NCBI GenBank assembly: GCA_027451265.1
Contig: DAIDJT010000101.1
Coordinates: 279-8,937, forward strand
DNA from: Bacteroidales bacterium
GTDB lineage: Bacteria > Bacteroidota > Bacteroidia > Bacteroidales > VadinHA17
Direction of reading: 5' to 3'
DNA: 8,659 nt
Shown here one piece after another: positions 1 through 6,741 of this stretch. Both the position numbers and the translations under genes were made by a program. A model generated the notes under the pieces. The model did not search any database and had not been told where the DNA came from. It saw only the letters and a list, made by a program, of their open reading frames with translations. Every line of letters starts with the position of its first letter. Within the stretch, counting starts at the first letter, position 1.

Positions 1-7
1 AAACTTA

Positions 8-124
8 TTAGTTCCCTTTTTTTATTACTTCGATAGCTTTTTCCAACACTTCGTCTTTTCCTTTTTTTATTCCTTCTATGGTTGGGTTTACTGTTATATC
101 AGGTACAATTCCCACCCGTTGGGT
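8..124 (-). pseudogene. C-terminal tail of an S41 family (CtpA/tail-specific) peptidase, fragment
   Basis: Read in the frame that ends at the TAA at 10-8, the minus strand gives TQRVGIVPDI, then TVNPTIEGI and GKDEVLEKAIEVIKKGN. This closely resembles the end of Bacteroidota S41 processing peptidases, where a 'TQRxGIxPDxxVxPTxxGIxxGxDEVLEKAI' segment follows the protease core. Only about 38 codons are present. The PDZ domain and the Ser/Lys catalytic dyad are absent, and no start codon belongs to this frame. The segment is strongly AT-rich (33 G+C in the first 110 bases) with AAA/ATA/GAA codons, unlike the roughly 53% G+C sequence just to its right. It lies in a different frame from the truncated MltF-like ORF, whose last codons overlap it. 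Family assignment from so short a piece is a recognition call. It is a fragment of a gene from elsewhere in this genome or another genome. Confidence 0.6.
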
Positions 125-528
125 TTCCGCTGCACAAGAACCTGCCTCGATTGAATCAGGGGTTCGGTGAACTGCATCATTTCCTTCCGGTCTGCACTGA
201 CACTCAGCCCGATGGCTACGAGATCAGCGGCACCTGACTGAAGATACCCAAGGGCTTCATCTATATCATTGCTCGTAATTATCTCAAGTTCAAGATCAAG
301 GTGATCAGCAAACTTCTTGAGCAATTCGAAATGAAAGCCCATCGGCTCTCCTTTATAGATGAAGTAGCTCGTCTGGTTCACATTTGTAACCGCCCTGATC
401 TTGCCGTCGGCGAGTATTGCGTCCAGATCACGCGGCGGAACAGTCTCTGTGTAAACCAACCTGTTCTCCTTTTCACAGGAGATGACTGACAAAAAAACAA
501 TAAACAAGAACGAAATAAACTTCCTCAA
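94..528 (-). CDS. Truncated MltF-like lipoprotein (N-terminal substrate-binding domain only)
   Basis: The 144-residue product starts with a lipoprotein signal: MRKF, a hydrophobic stretch, and a lipobox VISC that puts the acylated Cys at residue 18. From about residue 40 it matches the first lobe of a family 3 solute-binding-like domain (GKIRAVTNVNQTSYFIYKG, then MGFHFELLKKFADHL, then a DLVAIGLSVSADRK segment). In Bacteroidota this arrangement is typical of MltF-like proteins, periplasmic lytic murein transglycosylases of about 450-480 residues with a C-terminal SLT catalytic domain. Here the frame stops at TAA soon after QRKPNGWE, so the rest of the binding domain and the whole catalytic domain are missing. 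The start is TTG at 528: an in-frame TAG lies two codons upstream and no ATG is available before the signal peptide. The product is unlikely to be an active transglycosylase. A non-enzymatic binding lipoprotein is the alternative, but the cut in mid-domain argues against it. Confidence 0.7.
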   Translation of the reverse strand: MRKFISFLFIVFLSVISCEKENRLVYTETVPPRDLDAILADGKIRAVTNVNQTSYFIYKGEPMGFHFELLKKFADHLDLELEIITSNDIDEALGYLQSGAADLVAIGLSVSADRKEMMQFTEPLIQSRQVLVQRKPNGWELYLI

Positions 529-584
529 TACCTAAACAATTAGTCCGACAATTCAACAACCCTTTTCAGGATTTGTTTACGCCG

Positions 585-616
585 CAAAGATAATATAATT
601 ATTTTAATCATAGAAA
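585..616 (-). promoter_or_regulatory. Candidate Bacteroidota-type promoter for the MltF-like gene
   Basis: On the minus strand, TATCTTTG (592-585) matches the Bacteroidota -7 consensus TAnnTTTG exactly and is followed by GCGGCG. A weak -33 candidate, TTTC, lies at 616-613 with a 20-nt spacer of almost pure A/T. Transcription would begin near 578-581, giving a leader of about 50 nt before the TTG start. The -33 half overlaps the last codons of the upstream porin gene, and no terminator is visible between the two genes. This is inferred from the motif only. Confidence 0.45.
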
Positions 617-2718
617 GTCCATGCCAGGCCGTATTTTATCATCCTGATATTCAGAGGATAACCGGGAACCAGGAAGTATTCGTAACCGGTCAGGCCGGAA
701 TTAAGGTGATCAGCCATCACAAAAACCCTGGTCCGTTTTATCTTCAGGTTGATGAAGGCATTGACAAACGGATAATTGCCGGTCCGGGTGTCATTCTGGC
801 TAAAATAACGCCCCGTGGCAGGCATGTAACTCATTGCATAATAGGGAGTATGGATCATTGCCTCAGCTCCGAGCTGGAGGCTCAGCTCCCCGCCGGTGGA
901 TCTGAACCTGAATACATGGTCAAAGAAGAAGGCGCTGCGTGCCGTAATCAGAGGCAGATCAAGTACATCAGTATTGGTGCTCCGCTGGAGGAGGAGGGTA
1001 TTATCGAGGTGCAGCTTCCATACCACAAACTCCTTCTTCGCGGTGAGCGCAAGAACAGAAAGTCCTCCCTCAAACTGGGAGGGTATGGAGCCATGACCCA
1101 TGCCGGTAAAGTTATCAACAATGGCATAATTGAACTTCAGCCTGAGTTTCAGTTCCGGCCATTGCAGTGACGAGCCTGCCATCAGCCTGAACTCACGTTT
1201 GTGGTCAAACTGCCAGGCGAAGTTGTTTGAGCCCCATGTGTAATACCAGAATGATGGGGTATAACTGGCAATTGTGCCAGTGGCGTCCCAGGTGATCATA
1301 CCCAGCCTGCGCGTTTCAAACTCCTTGTAGATGCGGCCATCAACAATAAAGTCTCCTGCCCGGTAACCCTGAAACCAGAGATCACCCGTAGCGGTCCAGC
1401 CGAACTTGCTCCCGATATTGTTGAAAACTTTTCCCGTCAGGACCAGCGAATTCATATGCCTGCTGACTGTGTCAGGTCTGGTAAGGGTGTCTCCCGGCAT
1501 AATCTGGCCAAATGACCGGAGTTCACTCCTTATGCCTGCCCCGGCTCCTATCCTGAAACGGTCTGTCCTGCCTGCGGCGAAATCAACACGGATTGTATTG
1601 GATAGCGTTCGCTGCTGAAGCGAGTCAGCTGTGATGCCTTTGTTTATCATTATCGTGTCATAGAAGCCGGAGGCCGGGTAATTGTCAGAGTAGCGCCGCC
1701 TGTTCCACTCAAGTATGCCGATGTGTGAGAAGGTAATGGGGCCGCTTTTCAGTACCTCACCGGTGACAGTGTCACGCTTCCCGCCGGGGGCATACCGCTG
1801 TACCATCATCAGGTAACGGTTCCTGAGGGTGCTGGTGGCATTACTGAGTTCAGTGAGAACAAATGGAACACCCTCCGGAGCATAGAGGTTCAGGTCATCC
1901 TTTGAAATGATGCCTCCGTTCTCCTCTGACACGTGGTTGTTGATGCCCGCAGAGAAATATGCATTATACGCATTGCTGTTGTATGAGCCGTGCAACAGGA
2001 AGTTTTTGTCGATGGCCTTCTGCAGATTGTACTGGCCGATATTGTATACGATATCATAGATCAGACCGAAGTTGAGCCTTCTGTTGACGTTTTGCGAGTG
2101 CCTGATCCTGAAGGTCTGCTCGGACACGCTCCTCGCCCCGCCGTTTGACCACTTCAGCTCGGTGAAGGGGACGTGCGTATTGATGAAGAGGGTGTTGGAT
2201 GGTGTGAACATAAAGGGCAGATAGTAAGCATAAAGGAACCTGTCAGGTCTCCATTCCCTGTCGAAGAAGTTGATCTGGTACAGCGGGAGGCCGTAGTTGC
2301 CGGTATAGGCGTTGAAATCCGAGTACCTGTCCGCCGTCCTGTACCGGTGAAAGAGAGAGAAGGCGGTATCAAGCGGTACCGGGATCTCGGTGGTAAAATC
2401 GGGTGACAGGGTCCACTGGCGCGAGCCGGTGGTGAAGGTGGAATCGGCTTCGTATCCGGGTACCGGGGTGCCGGGGGTGGTTGTGGCTGATGCCGGGGCA
2501 CCTGGCGCAGGAGTTCCTGACGTGCCCGGGAGGGGGCGTTGCGGCGCTCCTGCCTTCCCCTGAACTGTACCGCGGGGTGCTCCCGGTTTAACGGCACCGC
2601 GCTGTGCCTCCGGCACAGTGTCTGTCTTCTTCGCACGCAGGGTATCAGGATCCTGCCCCGCCATTGTCACCGGGAGGAGCAGAAGGAAGAATGCGATATA
2701 TAGAGGCAATTTGTGCAT
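604..2718 (-). CDS. Putative outer-membrane porin (Bacteroidota putative porin family)
   Basis: The product has about 704 residues. It begins MHKLPLYIAFFLLLLPVTMAGQ, a Sec signal peptide probably cleaved near TMAG/Q. Residues about 36-88 are a low-complexity linker dominated by Pro, Ala, Gly and Thr. The body then shows the look of the Bacteroidota putative porin family (Porin_10-like): a 'PLDTAFSLFHRYR' segment, a 'GNYGLPLYQINFF' segment, then many alternating aromatic/polar strands consistent with a large beta-barrel, ending in YGLAWTFYD. The expected role is outer-membrane diffusion or uptake; the substrate cannot be read from the sequence. I chose the ATG at 2718. The frame can be extended three codons to a TTG at 2727 with GTG in between, but the ATG gives the better signal peptide. 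A terminator between this gene and ftsZ makes it its own transcription unit. The family call rests on overall pattern and length, not on a catalytic motif. Confidence 0.8.
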   Translation of the reverse strand: MHKLPLYIAFFLLLLPVTMAGQDPDTLRAKKTDTVPEAQRGAVKPGAPRGTVQGKAGAPQRPLPGTSGTPAPGAPASATTTPGTPVPGYEADSTFTTGSRQWTLSPDFTTEIPVPLDTAFSLFHRYRTADRYSDFNAYTGNYGLPLYQINFFDREWRPDRFLYAYYLPFMFTPSNTLFINTHVPFTELKWSNGGARSVSEQTFRIRHSQNVNRRLNFGLIYDIVYNIGQYNLQKAIDKNFLLHGSYNSNAYNAYFSAGINNHVSEENGGIISKDDLNLYAPEGVPFVLTELSNATSTLRNRYLMMVQRYAPGGKRDTVTGEVLKSGPITFSHIGILEWNRRRYSDNYPASGFYDTIMINKGITADSLQQRTLSNTIRVDFAAGRTDRFRIGAGAGIRSELRSFGQIMPGDTLTRPDTVSRHMNSLVLTGKVFNNIGSKFGWTATGDLWFQGYRAGDFIVDGRIYKEFETRRLGMITWDATGTIASYTPSFWYYTWGSNNFAWQFDHKREFRLMAGSSLQWPELKLRLKFNYAIVDNFTGMGHGSIPSQFEGGLSVLALTAKKEFVVWKLHLDNTLLLQRSTNTDVLDLPLITARSAFFFDHVFRFRSTGGELSLQLGAEAMIHTPYYAMSYMPATGRYFSQNDTRTGNYPFVNAFINLKIKRTRVFVMADHLNSGLTGYEYFLVPGYPLNIRMIKYGLAWTFYD

Positions 2719-2724
2719 CACCGG

Positions 2725-2754
2725 CAAATTTACTCAAATTGTGGAATAGGCAAG
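2725..2754 (-). promoter_or_regulatory. Candidate promoter of the porin gene, almost abutting its ATG
   Basis: The minus strand has TAAATTTG at 2732-2725, a perfect match to the Bacteroidota -7 element TAnnTTTG, with CTTG (a -33-like TTG) at 2754-2751 and an 18-nt spacer. It lies after the terminator of the ftsZ unit, as a porin promoter should. The predicted transcript start falls within a few bases of the ATG at 2718, implying a leaderless or nearly leaderless mRNA. An AT-rich translation-initiation region that mimics the motif is the alternative. Confidence 0.4.
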
Positions 2755-2804
2755 ATGCGAATCGATACAGGCAATTCAGCTTTGCAGATCAGCTGTTACC
2801 CGCT

Positions 2805-2841
2805 AAAAAAGGTGGGCCGGACAGAAATACCTGCCCGGCCC
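2805..2841 (-). terminator. Intrinsic (Rho-independent) terminator after ftsZ
   Basis: Read on the minus strand, GGGCCGGGCAG (2841-2831) pairs with CTGTCCGGCCC (2824-2814), an 11-bp stem with a single internal mismatch (2834/2821) and a 6-nt loop. The stem is followed by ACC and a run of six T (2810-2805). It sits 35 nt after the ftsZ stop codon and 86 nt before the porin ATG, so it should end the murG-to-ftsZ transcript. The opposite strand has no T-run after the hairpin, so it is one-directional. Confidence 0.88.
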
Positions 2842-2876
2842 GGTGAACAACAACCATATAATGGCAAAAAGAAAAA

Positions 2877-4361
2877 TCAGTCTACATTGTCATTCAGGTA
2901 TGCATTGTTTTCCCTGATGACAGGCTGGTTATCCTCATCGAGGGTGAGGGTGAACTTCGATACCTTACTCCCCGCCGCCTTGCTGGCATTGTGGATCGCA
3001 ATCTTCTTCCTAACATATGCCGGCACCTCCTCGAAATCCTCGATATTATCGCTCATCGACTGGGTGGAGAGCCCCTCATTCTTGATCACATTCTGCATAT
3101 GCTTCAGCTTGCGCAGCGTGCCCTCGTTCCTGTCAGGGGGCGGAGGGGTGGGGCGGGCAGGAGCGGGCGAAATGTTAATGTCACCGTCAAGCTCGAAATC
3201 AATCACTCCCTGGTTGACGGGGGTGCTGTGAGGGGGAATGGCCCTGTCAGAGGCACGTGTGGCCCGCACGATGTACTGACCGTCACCTTCGGAGGCGCCG
3301 TCGGCATGGCCCGGCTGCTGCTGCGCTGCATTCAGACTGACAACTTCCTTCCTGCTGTTGGGTCTGAAACCCTCCAGGTCGGTGCTCGCCTCAAAACCGG
3401 TTGCAACAACGGTGACACTGATGGCATCACCAAGCTCCTCATCGGTTGAGAGACCCCTGATAATCAGCGCGTCATCCGAAACAGTCTCATATACGTAATC
3501 AGTCAGTTCACCCAGTTCATCCATGGTGATCTCGTTGGCGCCGGTGCCTGACTTGATGTTCAGCAATATGCTGCGTGCCCCGGTGATGTCATTTGAACTC
3601 AGCAGCGGTGAAGTCAGCGCCGCCTCAATGGCTTTCGTAGCACGGTCCTCACCCGAAGCGGTGCCGATACCCATGAGCGCCACGCCTGAGTCACGCATCA
3701 CCGTGTCAACATCGGCAAAATCGACGTTTATATACCCGGTGCACGTAATTATCTCGGCAATTCCCTTCACGGCATTTGCCAGCACATCATCAGCACGTGC
3801 AAACGCGGCTGATACGCCCTCGTCACCGTAAATCTGCCTCAGCCTCTCATTATTGATTACAATGAGCGAATCAACCTTATTCCTCAGTTCGCCTATGCCA
3901 CTGATTGCCAGCTTGATGCGCTGATTCAGTTCAGAGCGGAACGGGATGGTCACCACAGCAACTGTAAGGAATCCTGAATCCTTGCAGGCCTGTGCTATCA
4001 CAGGCGTTGCGCCGGTACCGGTACCTCCTCCCATACCTGCAGTGATGAAGACCATCTTGGTGTTGCCTGAAAGCGCTTTCATTACATCCTCGATGTTCTC
4101 AATGGCGGAATCACGCCCTCTCTCAGGCTGACTTCCTGCGCCCAGACCCTCGGTGGTGGTCTCTCCTATCTGCACCCTGACCGGCACAGGGCTCTTCATG
4201 AGAGCCTGGAGGTCAGTATTGCAGACGATGAAGTTGACATCCTTGATGCCCTTCCGGAACATGTGGTTGACGGCATTACCTCCGCCGCCGCCAATGCCCA
4301 GGACCTTTATAATTGACGACCTGTCGACTGGCAGGTCAAAATTCATCAGATCATCTGACAT
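2877..4361 (-). CDS. ftsZ: Cell division protein FtsZ
   Basis: FtsZ is the tubulin-like GTPase that polymerises into the cytokinetic Z-ring on the inner face of the membrane. The 494-residue product has the N-terminal glycine loop (IKVLGIGGGGGNAVNHM, about 18-34), the T3-like NTDLQAL (48-54), the tubulin signature GGGTGTG at 111-117, and the T7 loop NVDFADV (212-218) whose Asp residues drive GTP hydrolysis in the neighbouring subunit. The globular core ends near residue 330 (VVATGFEA). A variable acidic/proline-rich linker (PARPTPPPP) leads to the conserved C-terminal peptide, here EEVPAYVRKK near 444-453, the likely docking site for FtsA. About 40 residues follow it, ending NAYLNDNVD, as is usual in Bacteroidota but not in E. 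coli. The ATG lies 9 nt after the ftsA stop, indicating cotranscription and probable translational coupling. A strong terminator follows. Confidence 0.98.
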   Translation of the reverse strand: MSDDLMNFDLPVDRSSIIKVLGIGGGGGNAVNHMFRKGIKDVNFIVCNTDLQALMKSPVPVRVQIGETTTEGLGAGSQPERGRDSAIENIEDVMKALSGNTKMVFITAGMGGGTGTGATPVIAQACKDSGFLTVAVVTIPFRSELNQRIKLAISGIGELRNKVDSLIVINNERLRQIYGDEGVSAAFARADDVLANAVKGIAEIITCTGYINVDFADVDTVMRDSGVALMGIGTASGEDRATKAIEAALTSPLLSSNDITGARSILLNIKSGTGANEITMDELGELTDYVYETVSDDALIIRGLSTDEELGDAISVTVVATGFEASTDLEGFRPNSRKEVVSLNAAQQQPGHADGASEGDGQYIVRATRASDRAIPPHSTPVNQGVIDFELDGDINISPAPARPTPPPPDRNEGTLRKLKHMQNVIKNEGLSTQSMSDNIEDFEEVPAYVRKKIAIHNASKAAGSKVSKFTLTLDEDNQPVIRENNAYLNDNVD

Positions 4362-4370
4362 GGTTTCATC

Positions 4371-5801
4371 TTATTTTGAAGGTGCATCATCAAGTTTCTC
4401 ATCCGTCGCCTCAATGATCTTGTCCCAGATACCCCGGAGTTTATCCCCGAATGACCTGCCACCCTGCGGACGCTCATCGTAGAACGGTTCCTCCTGCTCC
4501 ACCTGCACGGGCTCCTCTTTCACCGGCGGAGGCGTATGCAGGGGTTGCTGCTGATGTTGTGAGTAGGGTGTCTGCTGGTACTGCGGCTGCTGTGCCACAG
4601 GTTCCTTTTTCTTCTCACCGAAGCGTGCAAAGGTCTTGTTTTCCTCCAGGTAATCAAGTCCCTTGAGTATCAGACCCACGCTGGTGGCGTACATCGGCTG
4701 GTTGATCTCATCCTTGCCCTTGCCGGTAAGATGCACATTGGGATGGCCTATCCGGACATCCATAGCTGTCTTGTACTTGACCAGCTGCGGCAGGTTCTTC
4801 AGCATCGCACCGCCGCCTGTGATGACCACGCCTGCCGTAAGCTTTTCGGCGAAGCCGGAATTCTGTATCTCGAAGTTTACCGCGTCAAGGATCTCCTCCA
4901 TGCGGCTCTGGATGATGTATGCAAGGTTTTTGAACGAGATCTCTTTGGGTTCACGTCCGGCGATGCCGGGAATGGAGACCACTTTGTTCTCCGGGGCGAT
5001 GTCGCCGATAGCGTATCCGAACTTGACCTTCAGGTCCTCAGCCTGCTTCTGCAGGATGGAGCAACCTTCACGGATGTCGGCTGTGACCATGTTGCCGCCG
5101 AACGGGATGACCGCGGTATGTCTGATCACATTATCATAGTAGATGGCCACATCGGTGGTTCCGCCGCCGATGTCAACCAGAACCACGCCGGCTTCCTTCT
5201 CCTCATCTGTCAGTACAGCCTCTGATGATGCCAGGGGCTCAAGCACAAGGCTCATCAGATTCATCCCGGCTTTGTTGATGCATCTCTCGGTGTTGCGGGC
5301 TGAGGAGATCTGGCCTATCACGATGTGGAAGTTGGCCTCCAGCCTCTTGCCGCAGATACCAACGGGATTGTTGATGCCTGACTCGTTGTCTACGATGTAG
5401 GTCTGTGGAATGACATGAATTATCTCCTCACCCACATCGATGGGGAGTTTGTACATGTCAGCGGTGAGACGGCGGATGTCGCTGATATCGATTTCCGACT
5501 CATGGGAGTCACGGCTGATGTAACCGCGCGCCATCTTGCTCTTGATATGCCTGCCGGCGATACCGACAAAAACGTCGGTAAGGACAAGGCCTGTTCTTTC
5601 TTCGAGGTCATCGACAGTGGTGCGGATAGCCTTCACCGTCTCTTCAATGTTAAGCACCACACCGCGCTTGACCCCTGTAGAGGGTGTGTTGCTGAGCCCG
5701 AGGATCTCAATGCCCCCGTTCCCGTCACTGCGCCCGACAATGGCGACGATCTTCGTCGTGCCGATGTCAATGGCTGCTACTAACTGATCTTTACTGTTCA
5801 T
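4371..5801 (-). CDS. ftsA: Cell division protein FtsA
   Basis: FtsA is the actin-like ATP-binding protein that anchors FtsZ to the cytoplasmic membrane and recruits later divisome proteins. In the 476-residue product the phosphate-1 motif AIDIGTTK is at 10-17, phosphate-2 VDIGGGTTDVAIY at 209-221, and the adenosine motif VITGGGAML at 326-334. The SHS2/1C region falls between the two phosphate loops (about 85-165). Past the actin-like core, residues about 399-448 form a Gln/Pro/Glu-rich linker, then SFGDKLRGIWDKIIEA (450-465) could form the amphipathic membrane-targeting helix, followed by an acidic tail. The core is of normal length; the linker makes the protein longer than E. coli FtsA (420). 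The ATG at 5801 places MNSKDQLVAAIDIGTTK at the start as expected. It is followed directly by ftsZ. Confidence 0.97.
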   Translation of the reverse strand: MNSKDQLVAAIDIGTTKIVAIVGRSDGNGGIEILGLSNTPSTGVKRGVVLNIEETVKAIRTTVDDLEERTGLVLTDVFVGIAGRHIKSKMARGYISRDSHESEIDISDIRRLTADMYKLPIDVGEEIIHVIPQTYIVDNESGINNPVGICGKRLEANFHIVIGQISSARNTERCINKAGMNLMSLVLEPLASSEAVLTDEEKEAGVVLVDIGGGTTDVAIYYDNVIRHTAVIPFGGNMVTADIREGCSILQKQAEDLKVKFGYAIGDIAPENKVVSIPGIAGREPKEISFKNLAYIIQSRMEEILDAVNFEIQNSGFAEKLTAGVVITGGGAMLKNLPQLVKYKTAMDVRIGHPNVHLTGKGKDEINQPMYATSVGLILKGLDYLEENKTFARFGEKKKEPVAQQPQYQQTPYSQHQQQPLHTPPPVKEEPVQVEQEEPFYDERPQGGRSFGDKLRGIWDKIIEATDEKLDDAPSK

Positions 5802-5967
5802 AGTTCACTTATATGGTTGTTCAACAATTATCATTTCCTGTATACATCCGGCTCCCTCTGCTCTGTGCTCCTTCTCTGCCTGCTCTGTTTTTCCTTGTTT
5901 TCATTTCTTCTTCTTCAGGTGTTTGCCCGGCTCATTCTCCGTGGCCCCTCATGTATTTCAACCCTAT
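5802..5967 (-). other. Purine-rich spacer between ftsQ and ftsA
   Basis: These 166 nt hold no recognised gene. Read in the direction of transcription, roughly 5925-5840 is very rich in A and G (for example GAAGAAGAAGAAATGAAAAC), and I see no TAnnTTTG promoter and no terminator hairpin with a T-run. A 27-codon open frame (5904-5821, beginning MKTRKNRAGREGA) follows the GAA repeat, but its biased, purine-driven composition gives little reason to think it is a gene. It most likely acts as an untranslated part of the dcw transcript. Confidence 0.5.
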
Positions 5968-6741
5968 TTATCTTCTCTGGCAGACAACCTGCCCCCTGTA
6001 TTCAACATTGACCACCCTGTACCGGTCCCACCCGGCAACAGGCATCGCCTGGCGGTAGAAAACAAGGAGGTTATGCAGTTTCTCTTCATAGTTCTCAACC
6101 CTTCCCAGCCTGACGGTGTGGTTTCCCACATGCGGCACCAGCGACACCCGGCCGTCGCGCGTCATACTGAGCTGGTCAATCATCTCATTCCAGAAGCTGT
6201 CGCCCCGGATATAATTCACAAGCTCAAAGGCCTTTGCAAGGTTTTCAGTCTTCTCCGACTCAAATATGCTTGTGCCGTTCATCTGCCCGGCGTTAAAGAC
6301 CATGTCAATCTCCAGTACATGGAGGTTGGGAGTATATAGATTGTGTCGCCTCATGATCACGCCCTCGCGGTCAATGAAGAAATCACCTCCGTATGATGCC
6401 ACAACCCTCATCACCGGTTCACGCTGGTTACCATATACATGAAGTTTCCTGTCTTCGGAGATGTATACCTCTGCCACCTTCAGTTCCTTGAATGTCTTCA
6501 CCCTTTCCTCCAGCTTTGAAAGAGGTATCTCACTTATCTTCTCACCTTTGATGCGTATACCTGTGGCTCTCAATGCGTTCATTATGTCATCATCGGTGAC
6601 GAACTGGTGCTTTGACGAGTCAGCAATTGTAATGACCACTCCCTCGCATGTGGCATCAGCTGTCATGGTGCTGATGAACAGCGGGGTGAGGAACAGTGCT
6701 GCTCCTGCAATAACGGTCGCTATCTTCATCAAAAGGTTCAT
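5968..6741 (-). CDS. ftsQ: Cell division protein FtsQ (DivIB family)
   Basis: FtsQ is a single-pass inner-membrane protein of the divisome that links early and late division proteins through its periplasmic part. The 257-residue product has a very short cytoplasmic N-terminus, one membrane segment at about 5-26 (MKIATVIAGAALFLTPLFIS), and then a POTRA-like domain at about 34-105 (CEGVVITI, then FVTDDDIMNAL, then LKVAEVYISEDRKLHV). The C-terminal beta domain follows, with DREGVIMRR, SLVPHVGNHTVRLG and the closing VEYRGQVVCQRR typical of Bacteroidota FtsQ. Sequence conservation in this family is low, so the position between murC and ftsA carries much of the identification. I chose the ATG at 6741, preceded by an AGAGG about 10 nt upstream; another in-frame ATG is four codons later. 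A 102-nt spacer separates it from murC. Confidence 0.93.
   Translation of the reverse strand: MNLLMKIATVIAGAALFLTPLFISTMTADATCEGVVITIADSSKHQFVTDDDIMNALRATGIRIKGEKISEIPLSKLEERVKTFKELKVAEVYISEDRKLHVYGNQREPVMRVVASYGGDFFIDREGVIMRRHNLYTPNLHVLEIDMVFNAGQMNGTSIFESEKTENLAKAFELVNYIRGDSFWNEMIDQLSMTRDGRVSLVPHVGNHTVRLGRVENYEEKLHNLLVFYRQAMPVAGWDRYRVVNVEYRGQVVCQRR

Noticed and set aside
1..13. AACTAATAAGTT inverted repeat after the S41 stop codon
   Set aside because: A four-base AT-rich stem with no T-run and truncated by the window edge; no support for a terminator.
706..1170. Plus-strand open frame of 154 codons
   Set aside because: It is antisense to the porin barrel, has no family resemblance, and arises from the codon bias of the real gene.
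2154..2636. Long minus-strand frame (160 codons) inside the porin gene, rich in Arg and Pro
   Set aside because: It is an out-of-frame shadow of the GC-rich Pro/Ala/Gly/Thr linker region; it has no domain-like sequence and overlaps a well-supported gene.
2725..2727. TTG at 2727 as the porin start
   Set aside because: An ATG three codons downstream gives a better signal peptide (MHKLPLY...), and the TTG lies inside the TAAATTTG promoter-like element.
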